From contig NC_019689.1 of assembly GCF_000317025.1 (NCBI RefSeq), positions 1,217,501 through 1,281,500 of the forward strand: a stretch of 64,000 nt of DNA. The letters run 5' to 3'. Below are positions 47,822-56,420 of the stretch, piece after piece. Under the pieces are notes generated by a model. That model was not told where the DNA came from. It did not search any database and saw only the letters and a list, made by a program, of their open reading frames with translations. A program made the position numbers and the translations under genes. This DNA comes from Pleurocapsa sp. PCC 7327. Lineage in GTDB: Bacteria; Cyanobacteriota; Cyanobacteriia; Cyanobacteriales; Microcystaceae. How positions within the stretch are numbered: position 1 is the first letter of the stretch; each line of letters starts with the position of its first letter.

Positions 47822-50266
47822 TTACTCCTCACCGACTAGAACAGATCGAACGGTTGGAGACAAAGAAGATCCCCGCTCGACCGAAGTCGAGTTGGCATCG
47901 ACGGTACTTTCGCCAGTCCCAGACAGATCGACCGACTCCGGTTCCAAGGGAGGTTGCGGCAACAGTTCGCTCGGAAGGCGGAAAAATTCTACCCGTTGCA
48001 AGAGTCGAGTTGAGAGGTCGCCCATTGTCTCTGATTGATGGCGGGTATTCTGAGTGAGCCGAACCGTGCGCTGGGCGAGTTCGGCGATGTCTCGCATGGC
48101 AGCGGCAGTAGAGCGAACGGTATTGATGATATCCTGACTCGATTGGGTAACGGCTTCGCCGGCTTGTAAGACATTGGCAGTTACCATTTGTACGTTGTTA
48201 AATGCCTCAGTTGACCGTTCTACCCCCTCAGTGAACCCTCCGACCAGTCCGCCCAGGTTTTGCACTCCGGCATCCACCGCTGCCACGACGTTTTGGACTT
48301 GGGTCGTTCGTTGCTCTAGCACTGATAAGCCTTCGTTAGTTTGCTGGGCGAGCTTGCTCACTTGATCGGCGATTGCTTCAAATTCTTTGGCGGCTATAGC
48401 GAACTGTCTGGGGTTTTGCTGCTCGCAAGCGCGGGCGGCTACCAGGGAGGCGTTGAGTGCCAGCACTTGCGTTTGCATGGCAATTTGGTTTTGATCGCGT
48501 ACCAATTGCTCGGTCAGTCCGACGAACTCTCCGAGGGTCTTCATTTGCTGGACGATGCGGTCGGTTCCTTGGCGCAGCATCTCTGTTGCTCTCGTTAGGT
48601 CTGCCATCGCGGCTTGACCGTCGAGTACCGTGCTATCGAGCGCCAGCAATGACTGGTTAGAGACCTGTAGTTGTTGTGCGGCGCTCTCGGCAGAGCGTTC
48701 TACTCGCTCGGACAAACTCAACGCCTGCTCCACTTCCTGCGCCTGTCGGTCGGCGTTAGTTACTACTACCTCGGCAATCTGCTCTAGGTTGTCTGCGCCC
48801 GCAGACACTTGGCGGGCAGCTTCGAGCACCTGCGCCAGAACTTTTGCGATTTCTTCGATTAAGCGGTTGAAGGTATCGGCTACCAGCCCCGTGACGCGAT
48901 CGCTTACTGGTGCTTGCACGGTAAAATCTCCTTCTTCTACAGCCGCTATTACCTCCAGTAACTGCCCAACTTCTGCTTGCAGCGCTTCCCCTTCTCGCTC
49001 CACCTCAACCGCTCGCTTCAGTTCTTCTTGCGCCTGCACCGCTCGCGCCACTTCTTGACGAATTTGCTCTTCTTTGGTGGCTAGTTGGTCGATCAGATTA
49101 AAAAAAGACACGGATACCCGCCCCACCTCATCTTCGTTTGCCAGGCGGGCGAGCGTTTGCGCATCGGTTGCAGCCAATTTGTTACATTTGTCGAGAATTG
49201 GTTTCAGGCGGCGATTGAGATATTGCACTGCTACGACGACGATCCCGGCTAGCAACAGACCTGCCGCGACAGCTCCTCCCACGGTAATCAGCAGTACCGG
49301 ACGCAGCACTACCTCAGATGGGACTGATGCCAAAGCCACCCAGTTGGTTGACGGAATTCGTTGGTATACCCAATAAGTTCCGCGCTCTTTTATCAATCCA
49401 GATTGACCGTTTTGCAGTCGAGACCAGACTGACTCCAGTCCGGGAATTGATTTAACCGTTTCAGCCTTAAGTCCTTTCTGAGGGTCGGGAGGATAGGCGA
49501 CAATTTGACCGCTATCGGTCAGCAGCGCAAAATAACCCGCCTCCCGAATGACCTTATCTTGGAGAGATTTCTCAAAGGTTCTGGCATCAAAATCAACGCT
49601 AACTCCTCCCAGCCATTGCTTTTGGTCGTCGTAAATCGGGATATAAAAAGTCGTGTAAAAGAACCCATAGTATTCATAGGGATCTGCCCAAAGCGTTTTC
49701 TGAGGAACCATGTAATCCTTCCAATAATCCGACTCCGGGTAGAAATCTCCAGGCGTATTCTCGTCAACGTAGCGAATCTTGTTGTCAGGAGCTGGCAGGA
49801 GTTTTCCGGGAAAATCTGGGACTCCCGGATCTAAGAGGTAGTAGGGACCAAACCATGGTTTTTTAGGCAGAACGCCATACTCTCGTTGCATAAATCCTAG
49901 ACCCGTGACGTAGTCCGGGCGATTTTTGAACAGTTCCAGGGTCAATTTAATGTAGGTTTCGGGAGTTTCTACCCCCTGAGCGTGGAGCGTAGCAACAGTG
50001 GTTCGTAACGATTTTGCCAACGCTTCAGCTTGCTGGACTTGACCGTCGATTAAGTTAACTTTGCTGCTCAACGTTTGACGAATTTCTGCCTCAACCTCTT
50101 TTCTGAGGGAGTTGTAGAAGAGGTAAGCCATACTTCCTAGTCCGACTAAAGCCCCTCCCATTACCAAAAGAAATAATCGAGTTCCCACGGATTTCAAGCG
50201 AGGCAGCTTTCTATTGGCTTGCATCATCTTAAGCTGAGACTGGGGTTGGCTTGTCGTCATAACCAA
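47822..50266 (-). CDS. Methyl-accepting chemotaxis protein (PilJ-like), first receptor
   Basis: 814 residues. TM1 at about 31-53, a periplasmic dCache-type sensor at about 55-315 (GLGFMQREYGVLPKKPWFGPYYLLDPG, PYEYYGFFYTTFYIPIYDD, AGYFALLTDSGQIVAYPP), TM2 at about 320-348, HAMP to about 402, a second HAMP-like unit with VIAAVEEGDFTVQAPVSDRVTG, and a signalling domain (AAKEFEAIADQVSKLAQQT). Followed after only 6 bases by the TRAP binding-protein gene, pointing to coupled expression. 21 bases after the CheW-like gene. Confidence 0.92.
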   Translation of the reverse strand: MVMTTSQPQSQLKMMQANRKLPRLKSVGTRLFLLVMGGALVGLGSMAYLFYNSLRKEVEAEIRQTLSSKVNLIDGQVQQAEALAKSLRTTVATLHAQGVETPETYIKLTLELFKNRPDYVTGLGFMQREYGVLPKKPWFGPYYLLDPGVPDFPGKLLPAPDNKIRYVDENTPGDFYPESDYWKDYMVPQKTLWADPYEYYGFFYTTFYIPIYDDQKQWLGGVSVDFDARTFEKSLQDKVIREAGYFALLTDSGQIVAYPPDPQKGLKAETVKSIPGLESVWSRLQNGQSGLIKERGTYWVYQRIPSTNWVALASVPSEVVLRPVLLITVGGAVAAGLLLAGIVVVAVQYLNRRLKPILDKCNKLAATDAQTLARLANEDEVGRVSVSFFNLIDQLATKEEQIRQEVARAVQAQEELKRAVEVEREGEALQAEVGQLLEVIAAVEEGDFTVQAPVSDRVTGLVADTFNRLIEEIAKVLAQVLEAARQVSAGADNLEQIAEVVVTNADRQAQEVEQALSLSERVERSAESAAQQLQVSNQSLLALDSTVLDGQAAMADLTRATEMLRQGTDRIVQQMKTLGEFVGLTEQLVRDQNQIAMQTQVLALNASLVAARACEQQNPRQFAIAAKEFEAIADQVSKLAQQTNEGLSVLEQRTTQVQNVVAAVDAGVQNLGGLVGGFTEGVERSTEAFNNVQMVTANVLQAGEAVTQSSQDIINTVRSTAAAMRDIAELAQRTVRLTQNTRHQSETMGDLSTRLLQRVEFFRLPSELLPQPPLEPESVDLSGTGESTVDANSTSVERGSSLSPTVRSVLVGEE

Positions 50267-50287
50267 TTCCTAAAACGTTGACAGACT

Positions 50288-50782
50288 TCAAGAGCGGCTC
50301 GTGCTGGCAGCCCAGCGCTGGGGCAGAAACAGTTCGTCGCTCAACAGTTGCGTTTTAAACAGTTTCAGGGTTGCCTCCCTTTCTGTGGCAGGGAAATATA
50401 GATCCGCGTCAAAGATTTCTGCTGGCAACTGCTCGCTTGTTTGACTGCTCAAGAGGCGATCGACAACCAGCCCAACTCCGGCAAACTTCTGTGCTTGTTC
50501 GCCCAGGCGAACGACGGTCAATCGTTCTTTCGTCAGAGGGCTGGAAATCCCGAACAAAGCATCGGTGGCTACAAGCGGCACGAGCTGTCCGGCGTGGTGA
50601 ATGCAACCCAAAACGACCGAAGGATAGAAAGGCATCGGTAAAATCTGGGAGCGATCGATTAACAAGGTTTCCGCAACTAAGTTAGCGGTAAACACCAGCG
50701 TTAGCCGATCGAGTTGTGCCAAGATGAAACGACTGCCGCTCGGAGGGGTTGCGATCGCTGCGCCCTCAGCTTTTTCTGTCAT
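50288..50782 (-). CDS. CheW/PilI-like adaptor
   Basis: 164 residues with the CheW fold: RFILAQLDRLTLVFTANLVAETLLIDRSQILPMPFYPSVVLGCIHHAGQLVPLVA carries the family pattern of strand, loop, and the GxxxxxGxxxPLV segment. CheW proteins couple receptors to the CheA kinase. Its start overlaps the upstream CheY-like stop (ATGA), so translation is coupled. Fits the PilI slot of a Pil-type operon. Confidence 0.88.
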   Translation of the reverse strand: MTEKAEGAAIATPPSGSRFILAQLDRLTLVFTANLVAETLLIDRSQILPMPFYPSVVLGCIHHAGQLVPLVATDALFGISSPLTKERLTVVRLGEQAQKFAGVGLVVDRLLSSQTSEQLPAEIFDADLYFPATEREATLKLFKTQLLSDELFLPQRWAASTSRS

Positions 50783-51141
50783 GTGGGAACCTCCTCTAAA
50801 ACTGCGCTCACGCTTTCGCGGGTTACGGGCTTGGTTAGGTAGGCATCTGCTCCTGCCCGCTTGATGCCATAGTTAACTTCAATGGGGGTTTTTTTGCTAG
50901 AGCAAAAGATCACGTGTTGTTTGGCAGTGGTCGGATTGGAGCGCAGTTCTCGTAAGAATTTGTAGCCATCCTGCTCTGGCATCACGATATCGAGAAACAC
51001 GGTGGCGTATTTTTCCTGGGCGATTTTATCCAAAATACCTGCTGTATCGGCACTTTCATCGACTTGATGTCCCAACTCTTGCAGGAGAGACACCAACAAG
51101 CGTCTATCCACTGCACTATCATCTACTACTAATAACCGCAT
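50779..51141 (-). CDS. CheY/PilH-like response regulator
   Basis: 120-residue single receiver domain. Acidic pocket D7-D8 (LLVVDDSA), phosphoacceptor D51 (VFLDIVMPEQDG), Ser/Thr switch in FCSSKK and Lys in AYLTKP. No output domain, as in CheY and PilH. It overlaps the CheW gene by 4 bases and lies 41 bases after the PatA-like regulator. Confidence 0.93.
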   Translation of the reverse strand: MRLLVVDDSAVDRRLLVSLLQELGHQVDESADTAGILDKIAQEKYATVFLDIVMPEQDGYKFLRELRSNPTTAKQHVIFCSSKKTPIEVNYGIKRAGADAYLTKPVTRESVSAVLEEVPT

Positions 51142-51182
51142 TTGAAATTTTCCCTGGCTACAATCGTTTTAAAATCAACAGA

Positions 51183-52367
51183 TTATTGAGGCAGGGGGAC
51201 TGCTTCTTGCAGCAAGCCGCGCAGTTCTACCTGAAAGCTAAAAATTTCCTCAGACGCTCTCGGCTTTGCCAAAAATTTACAGTTTCCCCACTTGGCTCGC
51301 CATTGATTGGAGAGGGAATTCTCCCCTGTTAATAATACCAAGGGGAGCACGGCAAGCTGAGGTTGCCGCCGCACTTCCTTAATTAAGTCAAATCCTGACA
51401 TTCCTGGCATATTGATGTCGAGAAAGACAATCGAGGGATTGGATTCTAGCATCTTTTGAACGACGGTAGCGGTATCGCCCCAGGCATTGACGCGATAGCC
51501 CCATCTCGTGACTAAGGATTTAAACTTTTGCAGAAAGAGGGGGGAGTCATCGACGATAAATACTTCCGGTGCGGCAAATTTGGCGGCGATATCTGGGGAA
51601 AGCTGCAAGGTTACATAGCCCTTCTCAATCAGCTTGGCAAACATTTTGGCGGTTTCGAGTGGGTCTTTTGCCATGACTTGGGCGATCGCGCTTAAAGGTT
51701 TGCCCAGACCGACTAATTTCCGCACGAGCTGTTTTTGCTCTGCGCCCAAGCTAGAATTTTCTAAGGCTTCCGAGTTCAGAATCGGCGTACCCAACATCGA
51801 AGGGACATAGCGTCGCAGACTTTTCCATTCTTCTTGGCGCATTTGCGCTTGGAAAATTAAATCTTCTAATTTAAAGCCGCTCACGGGAGCCTGATAAACT
51901 AAGGCATTATTGTCGCTATAGCGACCGCTTCCCGCCGAGTCAAAAAGGTAGGTGTCAAAGTCGGATAGGATTTGCAGATGGATGGCACTGACGACGTTCT
52001 GCTGCTCTAGCGCAGGAAGCCTTTGCTCGGCTTTCAACAACACTTTACTGAGCATTGCCAATTCCTGCGGCGATGACTCTTGCGCGATCGCCTGAAGCGT
52101 TTGCTTGACGCTGGCGGTACGCAAACTGGGCAGGTAGCGTTGCAGCGTCTGGCACAGCGATCGCCAAGATAGGGGTTGAGACCCAGAAAAAATTACCCGT
52201 CCTTGAGACATTGCCAAATACCACGGTGCTTTTGGGTCGCTTGCTCCGGGAGCGCTCGTAAATTTAAACTGCCAGTACCCAGTCCTGACTTCTTCGCAGG
52301 CTGAAGCGAGTAAGTTTGGCAACTCACGGGACTCAAACGCGATGTTGGAGGATGTTAACCCGCTCAT
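51183..52367 (-). CDS. PatA/PilG-like response regulator
   Basis: 394 residues. A long N-terminal PATAN-like region (about 15-270; GYWQFKF, the middle, and LGKPLSAIAQVMAKDPLETAKMFAKLIEKGYV) is followed by a C-terminal receiver with D317 (IVFLDINMPGMSG) and K in FLAKP. In cyanobacteria this arrangement is found in PatA and in the PilG/TaxP1-type regulators of type IV pilus phototaxis. First gene of the eight-gene chemotaxis cluster; its promoter must lie within 52368-52595, in which I see no gene. Confidence 0.88.
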   Translation of the reverse strand: MSGLTSSNIAFESRELPNLLASACEEVRTGYWQFKFTSAPGASDPKAPWYLAMSQGRVIFSGSQPLSWRSLCQTLQRYLPSLRTASVKQTLQAIAQESSPQELAMLSKVLLKAEQRLPALEQQNVVSAIHLQILSDFDTYLFDSAGSGRYSDNNALVYQAPVSGFKLEDLIFQAQMRQEEWKSLRRYVPSMLGTPILNSEALENSSLGAEQKQLVRKLVGLGKPLSAIAQVMAKDPLETAKMFAKLIEKGYVTLQLSPDIAAKFAAPEVFIVDDSPLFLQKFKSLVTRWGYRVNAWGDTATVVQKMLESNPSIVFLDINMPGMSGFDLIKEVRRQPQLAVLPLVLLTGENSLSNQWRAKWGNCKFLAKPRASEEIFSFQVELRGLLQEAVPLPQ

Positions 52368-52595
52368 AATTGATGCAATTGCCGTTTATTTAGGAGTATA
52401 CCTATTTATTTGGAAAAAACGATCGAAGCAGCCGTAAAATATAAGTTAGATTTTTGGTAAGCTTTAGATGTTTTTTAGATAGCAAACATTCAGCTAACTG
52501 ATGCGGGGTCGTCCCTTCTAAAACTACCAGTCAATCCGATTAGGCGATTTCAAGTTTTTTATATTTTGTCAGCGAAGTGCGTGGCGATGTTAGTT

Positions 52596-53042
52596 TTAGC
52601 GCCCGATGGTAGACATTACTCGTATAAATTCCAAAGGTAACCCATCAGTATCGGCGATGAAGGCGACTTCATAAACGCGATCGCCGATGATTCGCTGCAT
52701 GGGTTCGAGCAAAACTTTTAAGGCTTGAAATTGTTCGGGATTTTGCCTGGCAGCGTCGGCAAACCTCGCTTCTAAATCCCTCAGCCAAGTGGGTAAATCT
52801 GGGGTTTTATCCGTCAAATCGAAAGACAGGTGATAGTAGCCGACATAATGTTCGTCGCTAAAGGCATCGGGAGCGGGTTTGGGTTCGGGAATCTGAATCA
52901 ATTCGATCCTGCCGCCCAACCCTTCCATCCAACAAGCGAGAGTGTAACCTGTCGTGAAGCGTTCGGTTACGGTAAAGCCTAACTTTTCGTAAAACGCGAT
53001 CGCCCGATGAATATTAGCCGTGCGAATAGAAGCATGATGCAT
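52596..53042 (-). CDS. VOC-superfamily (glyoxalase-like) protein
   Basis: 148 residues with the start MHHASIRTANIHRAIAFYEKLGF, typical of the vicinal-oxygen-chelate fold, and a C-terminal VAFIADTDGLPLEFIRV. Conserved metal ligands appear as H2 or H3, E55-like in GRIELIQ and E in LEF, so a metal-dependent glyoxalase, dioxygenase or resistance-type activity is possible. Substrate unknown. It is followed downstream only by chemotaxis genes and preceded by a TIGR02652-like gene, with no clear operon. Confidence 0.85.
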   Translation of the reverse strand: MHHASIRTANIHRAIAFYEKLGFTVTERFTTGYTLACWMEGLGGRIELIQIPEPKPAPDAFSDEHYVGYYHLSFDLTDKTPDLPTWLRDLEARFADAARQNPEQFQALKVLLEPMQRIIGDRVYEVAFIADTDGLPLEFIRVMSTIGR

Positions 53043-53076
53043 GAATTCAGCGATCGGTTAGTGGTTGACGAATTGG

Positions 53077-53122
53077 GTTAGTAGTTAGTCGATAGTATAA
53101 CTATTAACCACTAACTACTAAC
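53077..53122. repeat. Inverted TTAGTAGTTAGT-type dispersed repeat
   Basis: GTTAGTAGTTAGT (53077-53089) pairs perfectly with ACTAACTACTAAC (53110-53122), giving a 13-bp stem. The same heptad-like motif recurs in other spacers, for example near 21545-21570, 33795-33860 and 60680-60715. It lies between the VOC and TIGR02652-like genes. Confidence 0.65.
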
Positions 53123-53137
53123 TGATAGAAATCTTAA

Positions 53138-53665
53138 TTATTCAAACAAGCGAAAGTAAGGATAGCGTTTGGGGATTCCTGGTTCTTTTTCCAAATCGAA
53201 ATTAATCACGTCCCAACAGGGATCTTCTTTTGATTCGGGACTAAATTCAACCGGAAGCCCATATAATCGGGGAGTCTGGGAATCGGAATTTCCGCGCCAA
53301 GGCGTATTGCGTTCTAGATAAGCGCTAACCAACTCGCGATAGCGACTGGCGATAATGACCTTAGTTGCCCGATAGCCCTGAGTATAGAGGCGATCGAGTG
53401 CCTCGTGAATTTCAAAGCGAATGCCGTCGGGATGAGTGTGCTGTCGATACCATTCTCCATTCCAGCGCCGCCAGTGCCGTCCCGACTGTAGGTGAACCAG
53501 TTCGCCGGTTTGTGGGTTTGCCTCAAAAGCACCATGGCGCGGACACAAATAGGTATCCGTCAGCGTCAAAGCTGGAATCATTTGACGGCAGTGCGGGCAG
53601 GAAATTTCTGGGCCAAATATAGGATATTGTAAACCTGGACTTATCATTGAGGATATATTGTGCAT
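53138..53665 (-). CDS. Conserved cyanobacterial protein (TIGR02652-like)
   Basis: 175 residues with a zinc-ribbon-like start (CPHCR and, later, CPRHGAF) and a highly conserved block HLQSGRHWRRWNGEWYRQHTHPDGIRFEIHEALDRLYTQGYRATKVIIA. This is the pattern of a family I recall as TIGR02652, found in nearly all cyanobacteria and of unknown function. The second Met (MISPGLQYPIFGPEI) matches the usual start better than the first, so the true start may be 53647. Confidence 0.75.
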   Translation of the reverse strand: MHNISSMISPGLQYPIFGPEISCPHCRQMIPALTLTDTYLCPRHGAFEANPQTGELVHLQSGRHWRRWNGEWYRQHTHPDGIRFEIHEALDRLYTQGYRATKVIIASRYRELVSAYLERNTPWRGNSDSQTPRLYGLPVEFSPESKEDPCWDVINFDLEKEPGIPKRYPYFRLFE

Positions 53666-53762
53666 CTCTGGTATCCGCCAGCAGTCGTGGATATATTATA
53701 TCTGCTCATCTGTGTAGGGCTTTTATTTTAAATTGTAGATTTTAGATTTGGACAAAAGACTG

Positions 53763-54308
53763 ATGCAGGAGAATTTATCGGCTCTAGGCGCTTATTGGTC
53801 GCCCCCAGATTTATCTGCTGCTGCTTTTATTGCCCCCAATGCCGTGGTGATGGGGGATGTATCCGTAGCAACTGGTGCGAGCATCTGGTACAGTGCCGTC
53901 GTCAGAGCAGATGTAGAACGAATCGAAATTGGCGCTCATACCAATGTTCAGGATGGGGCGGTTTTACATGGCGACCCCGGTCAGCCTACTATTTTAGAAG
54001 ATTACGTGACCGTCGGTCATCGCGCCGTCATTCATTCGGCGCATATCGAACGAGGATGTTTGATTGGCATTGGCGCTGTCATCCTCAACGGCGTGCGAGT
54101 TGGTGCGGGGAGTATTGTTGGCGCGGGTTCGATCGTGACGAAAAGCGTGCCGCCGCGATCGCTAGTTGTCGGACTTCCTGCCAAAATAGCGCGAGATGTC
54201 TCGGATGCGGAAGCCGAAGATTTGCTCGAACACGCGCGGCACTACGAGAAACTCGCTCTAGTCCATGCGGGAAAAGGAACCGATCTAGGATTCACAAGTC
54301 CCCACTGA
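53763..54308 (+). CDS. Gamma-carbonic anhydrase family protein
   Basis: About 181 residues of left-handed beta-helix with hexapeptide repeats (IGAHTNVQDGAVLHGD, VTVGHRAVIHSAHI, IGIGAVILNGVRVGAGSIVGAGSIV). The three His metal ligands of the gamma carbonic anhydrase fold are present in HGD and GHRAVIH. It could be an active anhydrase or a relative such as the PaaY/YrdA type; activity cannot be read from sequence. It is separate from CcmM. ATG at 53763 is preferred over a TTG five codons earlier. Confidence 0.9.
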   Translation: MQENLSALGAYWSPPDLSAAAFIAPNAVVMGDVSVATGASIWYSAVVRADVERIEIGAHTNVQDGAVLHGDPGQPTILEDYVTVGHRAVIHSAHIERGCLIGIGAVILNGVRVGAGSIVGAGSIVTKSVPPRSLVVGLPAKIARDVSDAEAEDLLEHARHYEKLALVHAGKGTDLGFTSPH

Positions 54309-54376
54309 TTAGGATATAAATATAAACATGAAAATCTTTTAAATTACCTTAAGTATTCAAAGAGGAAAGATAAGAT

Positions 54377-54496
54377 ATGGACTGGCGAGTTTTAGTCGTG
54401 CTACTTCCCGTTCTCGTGGCAGCCGGATGGGCAGGATTTAATATTTTGAGTGCCGCACTAAGGCAAGCTCAACAGTTTCTGAGCAAGGAAAGCTAA
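54377..54496 (+). CDS. psbY: Photosystem II protein Y
   Basis: 39 residues, too short for the usual ORF cut-off. [24 protein letters not shown] is a single membrane helix followed by the polar tail [15 protein letters not shown], matching PsbY, a peripheral one-helix subunit of photosystem II. ATG at 54377 is preceded by AGAGGAAAG as a good ribosome site, and a strong hairpin terminator follows the stop. Monocistronic. Confidence 0.92.
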   Translation: MDWRVLVVLLPVLVAAGWAGFNILSAALRQAQQFLSKES

Positions 54497-54525
54497 TAAT
54501 ACAAGCTTTCGAAATTCCTTGTCTT

Positions 54526-54568
54526 ACCGACTGTTTTTCGCCTGGGAAAGCAGTCGGTTTATTTTTTT
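54526..54568 (+). terminator. Intrinsic terminator of psbY
   Basis: Stem ACCGACTG (54526-54533) with CAGTCGGT (54551-54558), followed by TTATTTTTTT. This is a classic Rho-independent shape 30 bases after the psbY stop. Confidence 0.85.
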
Positions 54569-54628
54569 AACTTTTGTACGAGCAAGGCACTGCCTTGCCT
54601 CTACGACTGACTTGTAACTGTACTGATT

Positions 54629-54958
54629 ATGATTGTTACGACAGCACCGACCATCGAAGGAAAAAAGATCGTCCGTTACTATGGATTAGTCTGTGGCGAG
54701 GCAATTTTGGGGACTAATATTTTTAGAGATTTTTTTGCTAGTATCCGCGATATTGTCGGCGGGCGATCGGGAGCTTACGAGCGATCGCTGCGAGAAGCAA
54801 GAGAAACTGCCATTAACGAGATGATTCAAGAAGCGAGAGAGATGGGAGCCAATGCCATTATTGGAGTTGACTTGGATTACGAATCTATTGGGATTGGGGA
54901 TGGCGGTAACATGCTGATGGTATCGGCTAGCGGAACGGCAGTAAGATACGAAGATTAA
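54629..54958 (+). CDS. YbjQ-family (UPF0145) protein
   Basis: 109 residues. The block [28 protein letters not shown] and the later [19 protein letters not shown] with a small-beta end [14 protein letters not shown] match the YbjQ (putative heavy-metal-binding) family. Forms a pentamer in known structures; role unclear. The TnpB element is inserted directly after its stop codon. Confidence 0.9.
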   Translation: MIVTTAPTIEGKKIVRYYGLVCGEAILGTNIFRDFFASIRDIVGGRSGAYERSLREARETAINEMIQEAREMGANAIIGVDLDYESIGIGDGGNMLMVSASGTAVRYED

Positions 54959-54959
54959 A

Positions 54960-56243
54960 TTGACATCCTCCCACCGCTAATTCGGAGTACCGAATCTAGC
55001 GGGGGATTCCAAAGATTGCTCTTTGGGCTTCCTCTTTCCACGACTCGGCTTACTTTGAGGAGTTTCCCCACCAAGGCAGAGGTCGATGTCTCCAGAGGCG
55101 TGAGTTCCGATGTGTCCCACCGTACTTAATCCTTTCTCTAAAATGTTCCGAGCAGCGTTCCAGTCTCTATCTTGTGTATGCCCACAATGAGTACAAACAT
55201 GAGTCCTGACACTCAAAGACTTTCTGACAACTTCACCACAGTTAGAGCAGTTCTGGCTGGTGTAGTGAGGCGGTACGGCAACTGTGACTACACCAAACAC
55301 TTTGCCAAAATACTCAACCCATGTGCGAAAAGTTGTCCAGGCTGCATCGGATATAGATTTAGCCAAATGTCGATTCCTGACCAGGTTACGCACCTTCAAA
55401 TCCTCATAAGCTACCAAGTCGTTAGACTGGATTACGCACCTTGCCAACTTTACGGCAAAGTCTTTACGCTGCCTACTTACTTTGAGGTGTTTTCTTGCCA
55501 GTTTTTTTCTAAACTTGGCTCGGTTTTTAGATCGTTTTTCGGTCTTAGAAAAGCGACGTTGAAGTCGTTTCAAAGACTTCTCACTTTTACGCAGATGTCT
55601 TGGATTAGCTACTGTATTTCCATCGCTATCTGTATAAAAGTAGTTCAGTCCAACATCAAGACCGATAGTTTTAGATGTCGGTTCTCTTTTTTCCAACCGC
55701 TCTTGGTCAATACAAAATTGTACGTAGTAGCCATCAGCACGACGCACAACCCGCACCCGTTTGTACTGCTTCAATTGATAGAAATGCAAGTCGCGGGTTC
55801 CCCACATTTTGAAGGTTCCCGCTTCAAACCCATCGCTGAAAGTTATATATCTACGACACTCAGAAAGTTTCCAGCCTGTGGTCTTGTATTCTACAGACCC
55901 ATGTGTCTGCTCTTTCTTAAAGCGTGGATATCCTTTCTTTCCTGGCTTATTCTTCTTGCAATTATCAAAGAATCTAGCGATTGCAGACCAAGCTCTTTCA
56001 GCACTAGCTTGACGAGCCATCGAGTTAAGTTTTCCTGCCCAAGCAAATTCTTTCCCCAGGACAGCACAATATGCACTCAACTCATAACGTCCGATGTTAC
56101 GGTTATCCATCCAGTATCGCAAGCAAGAGTTTCTGACAAAACGAGCAGTACGAATTGCCTCATCCAACAATCTATACTGCTGTTCCTCTCCCTCAAGTTT
56201 TGCCTCGAATACCAGCATTTTTACGTTAATTTGCTCGACGTAA
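54960..56243 (-). mobile_element. IS200/IS605-group element with solo TnpB
   Basis: One intact tnpB, no tnpA. The right end on the minus strand has a hairpin (CCGCTAGATTCGG / CCGAATTAGCGG, 54974-55002) within the last codons, then GGAGGATGTCAA as in IS605-type right ends. The left end has a small hairpin TTACGT/ACGTAA (56221-56243) just before the tnpB start. No target duplication is expected for this group. Without tnpA it can move only if Y1 transposase is supplied elsewhere. It abuts ybjQ. Confidence 0.8.
54977..56218 (-). CDS. tnpB: RNA-guided endonuclease TnpB
   Basis: 413 residues, ancestor-type of Cas12 nucleases. The RuvC catalytic residues are present as D188 (IGLDVGLN), E272 (VAYEDLK) and D352 (QDRDWNAARNI), and the zinc knuckle as C324-x2-C327 and C342-x2-C345 (NCSNCGEV, VCTHCGHT). 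The N-terminal guide-binding region RYELSAYCAVLGKEF and FKKEQTHGSVEYK are intact, and no frameshift is seen. The stop lies inside the right-end hairpin region, where the overlapping guide RNA is usually transcribed. On the plus strand a 402-codon frame is an antisense shadow. Confidence 0.94.
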   Translation of the reverse strand: MLVFEAKLEGEEQQYRLLDEAIRTARFVRNSCLRYWMDNRNIGRYELSAYCAVLGKEFAWAGKLNSMARQASAERAWSAIARFFDNCKKNKPGKKGYPRFKKEQTHGSVEYKTTGWKLSECRRYITFSDGFEAGTFKMWGTRDLHFYQLKQYKRVRVVRRADGYYVQFCIDQERLEKREPTSKTIGLDVGLNYFYTDSDGNTVANPRHLRKSEKSLKRLQRRFSKTEKRSKNRAKFRKKLARKHLKVSRQRKDFAVKLARCVIQSNDLVAYEDLKVRNLVRNRHLAKSISDAAWTTFRTWVEYFGKVFGVVTVAVPPHYTSQNCSNCGEVVRKSLSVRTHVCTHCGHTQDRDWNAARNILEKGLSTVGHIGTHASGDIDLCLGGETPQSKPSRGKRKPKEQSLESPARFGTPN

Positions 56244-56420
56244 ACTATCCTAGCATAGATCCTGTCCGCGATTCATCTCACCGCCAAATCAGAGATTATG
56301 GCGGGAGCCTTCTCGCGGTTGAAGGTAAAAAGGTAAAAGGCAAAAAGGTAGTAAATTCCATCGAGTTTTTTCCTTTTTAATTTTCTTTTATAATTCTGAG
56401 GTTGTCGTCGGTGCGATCGC

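Noticed and set aside
55172-56380. 402-codon plus-strand frame antisense to tnpB
   Set aside because: A shadow of the conserved TnpB codons on the other strand; the residue mix is Ser/Phe/Cys-rich and meaningless, and TnpB is clearly the real gene.
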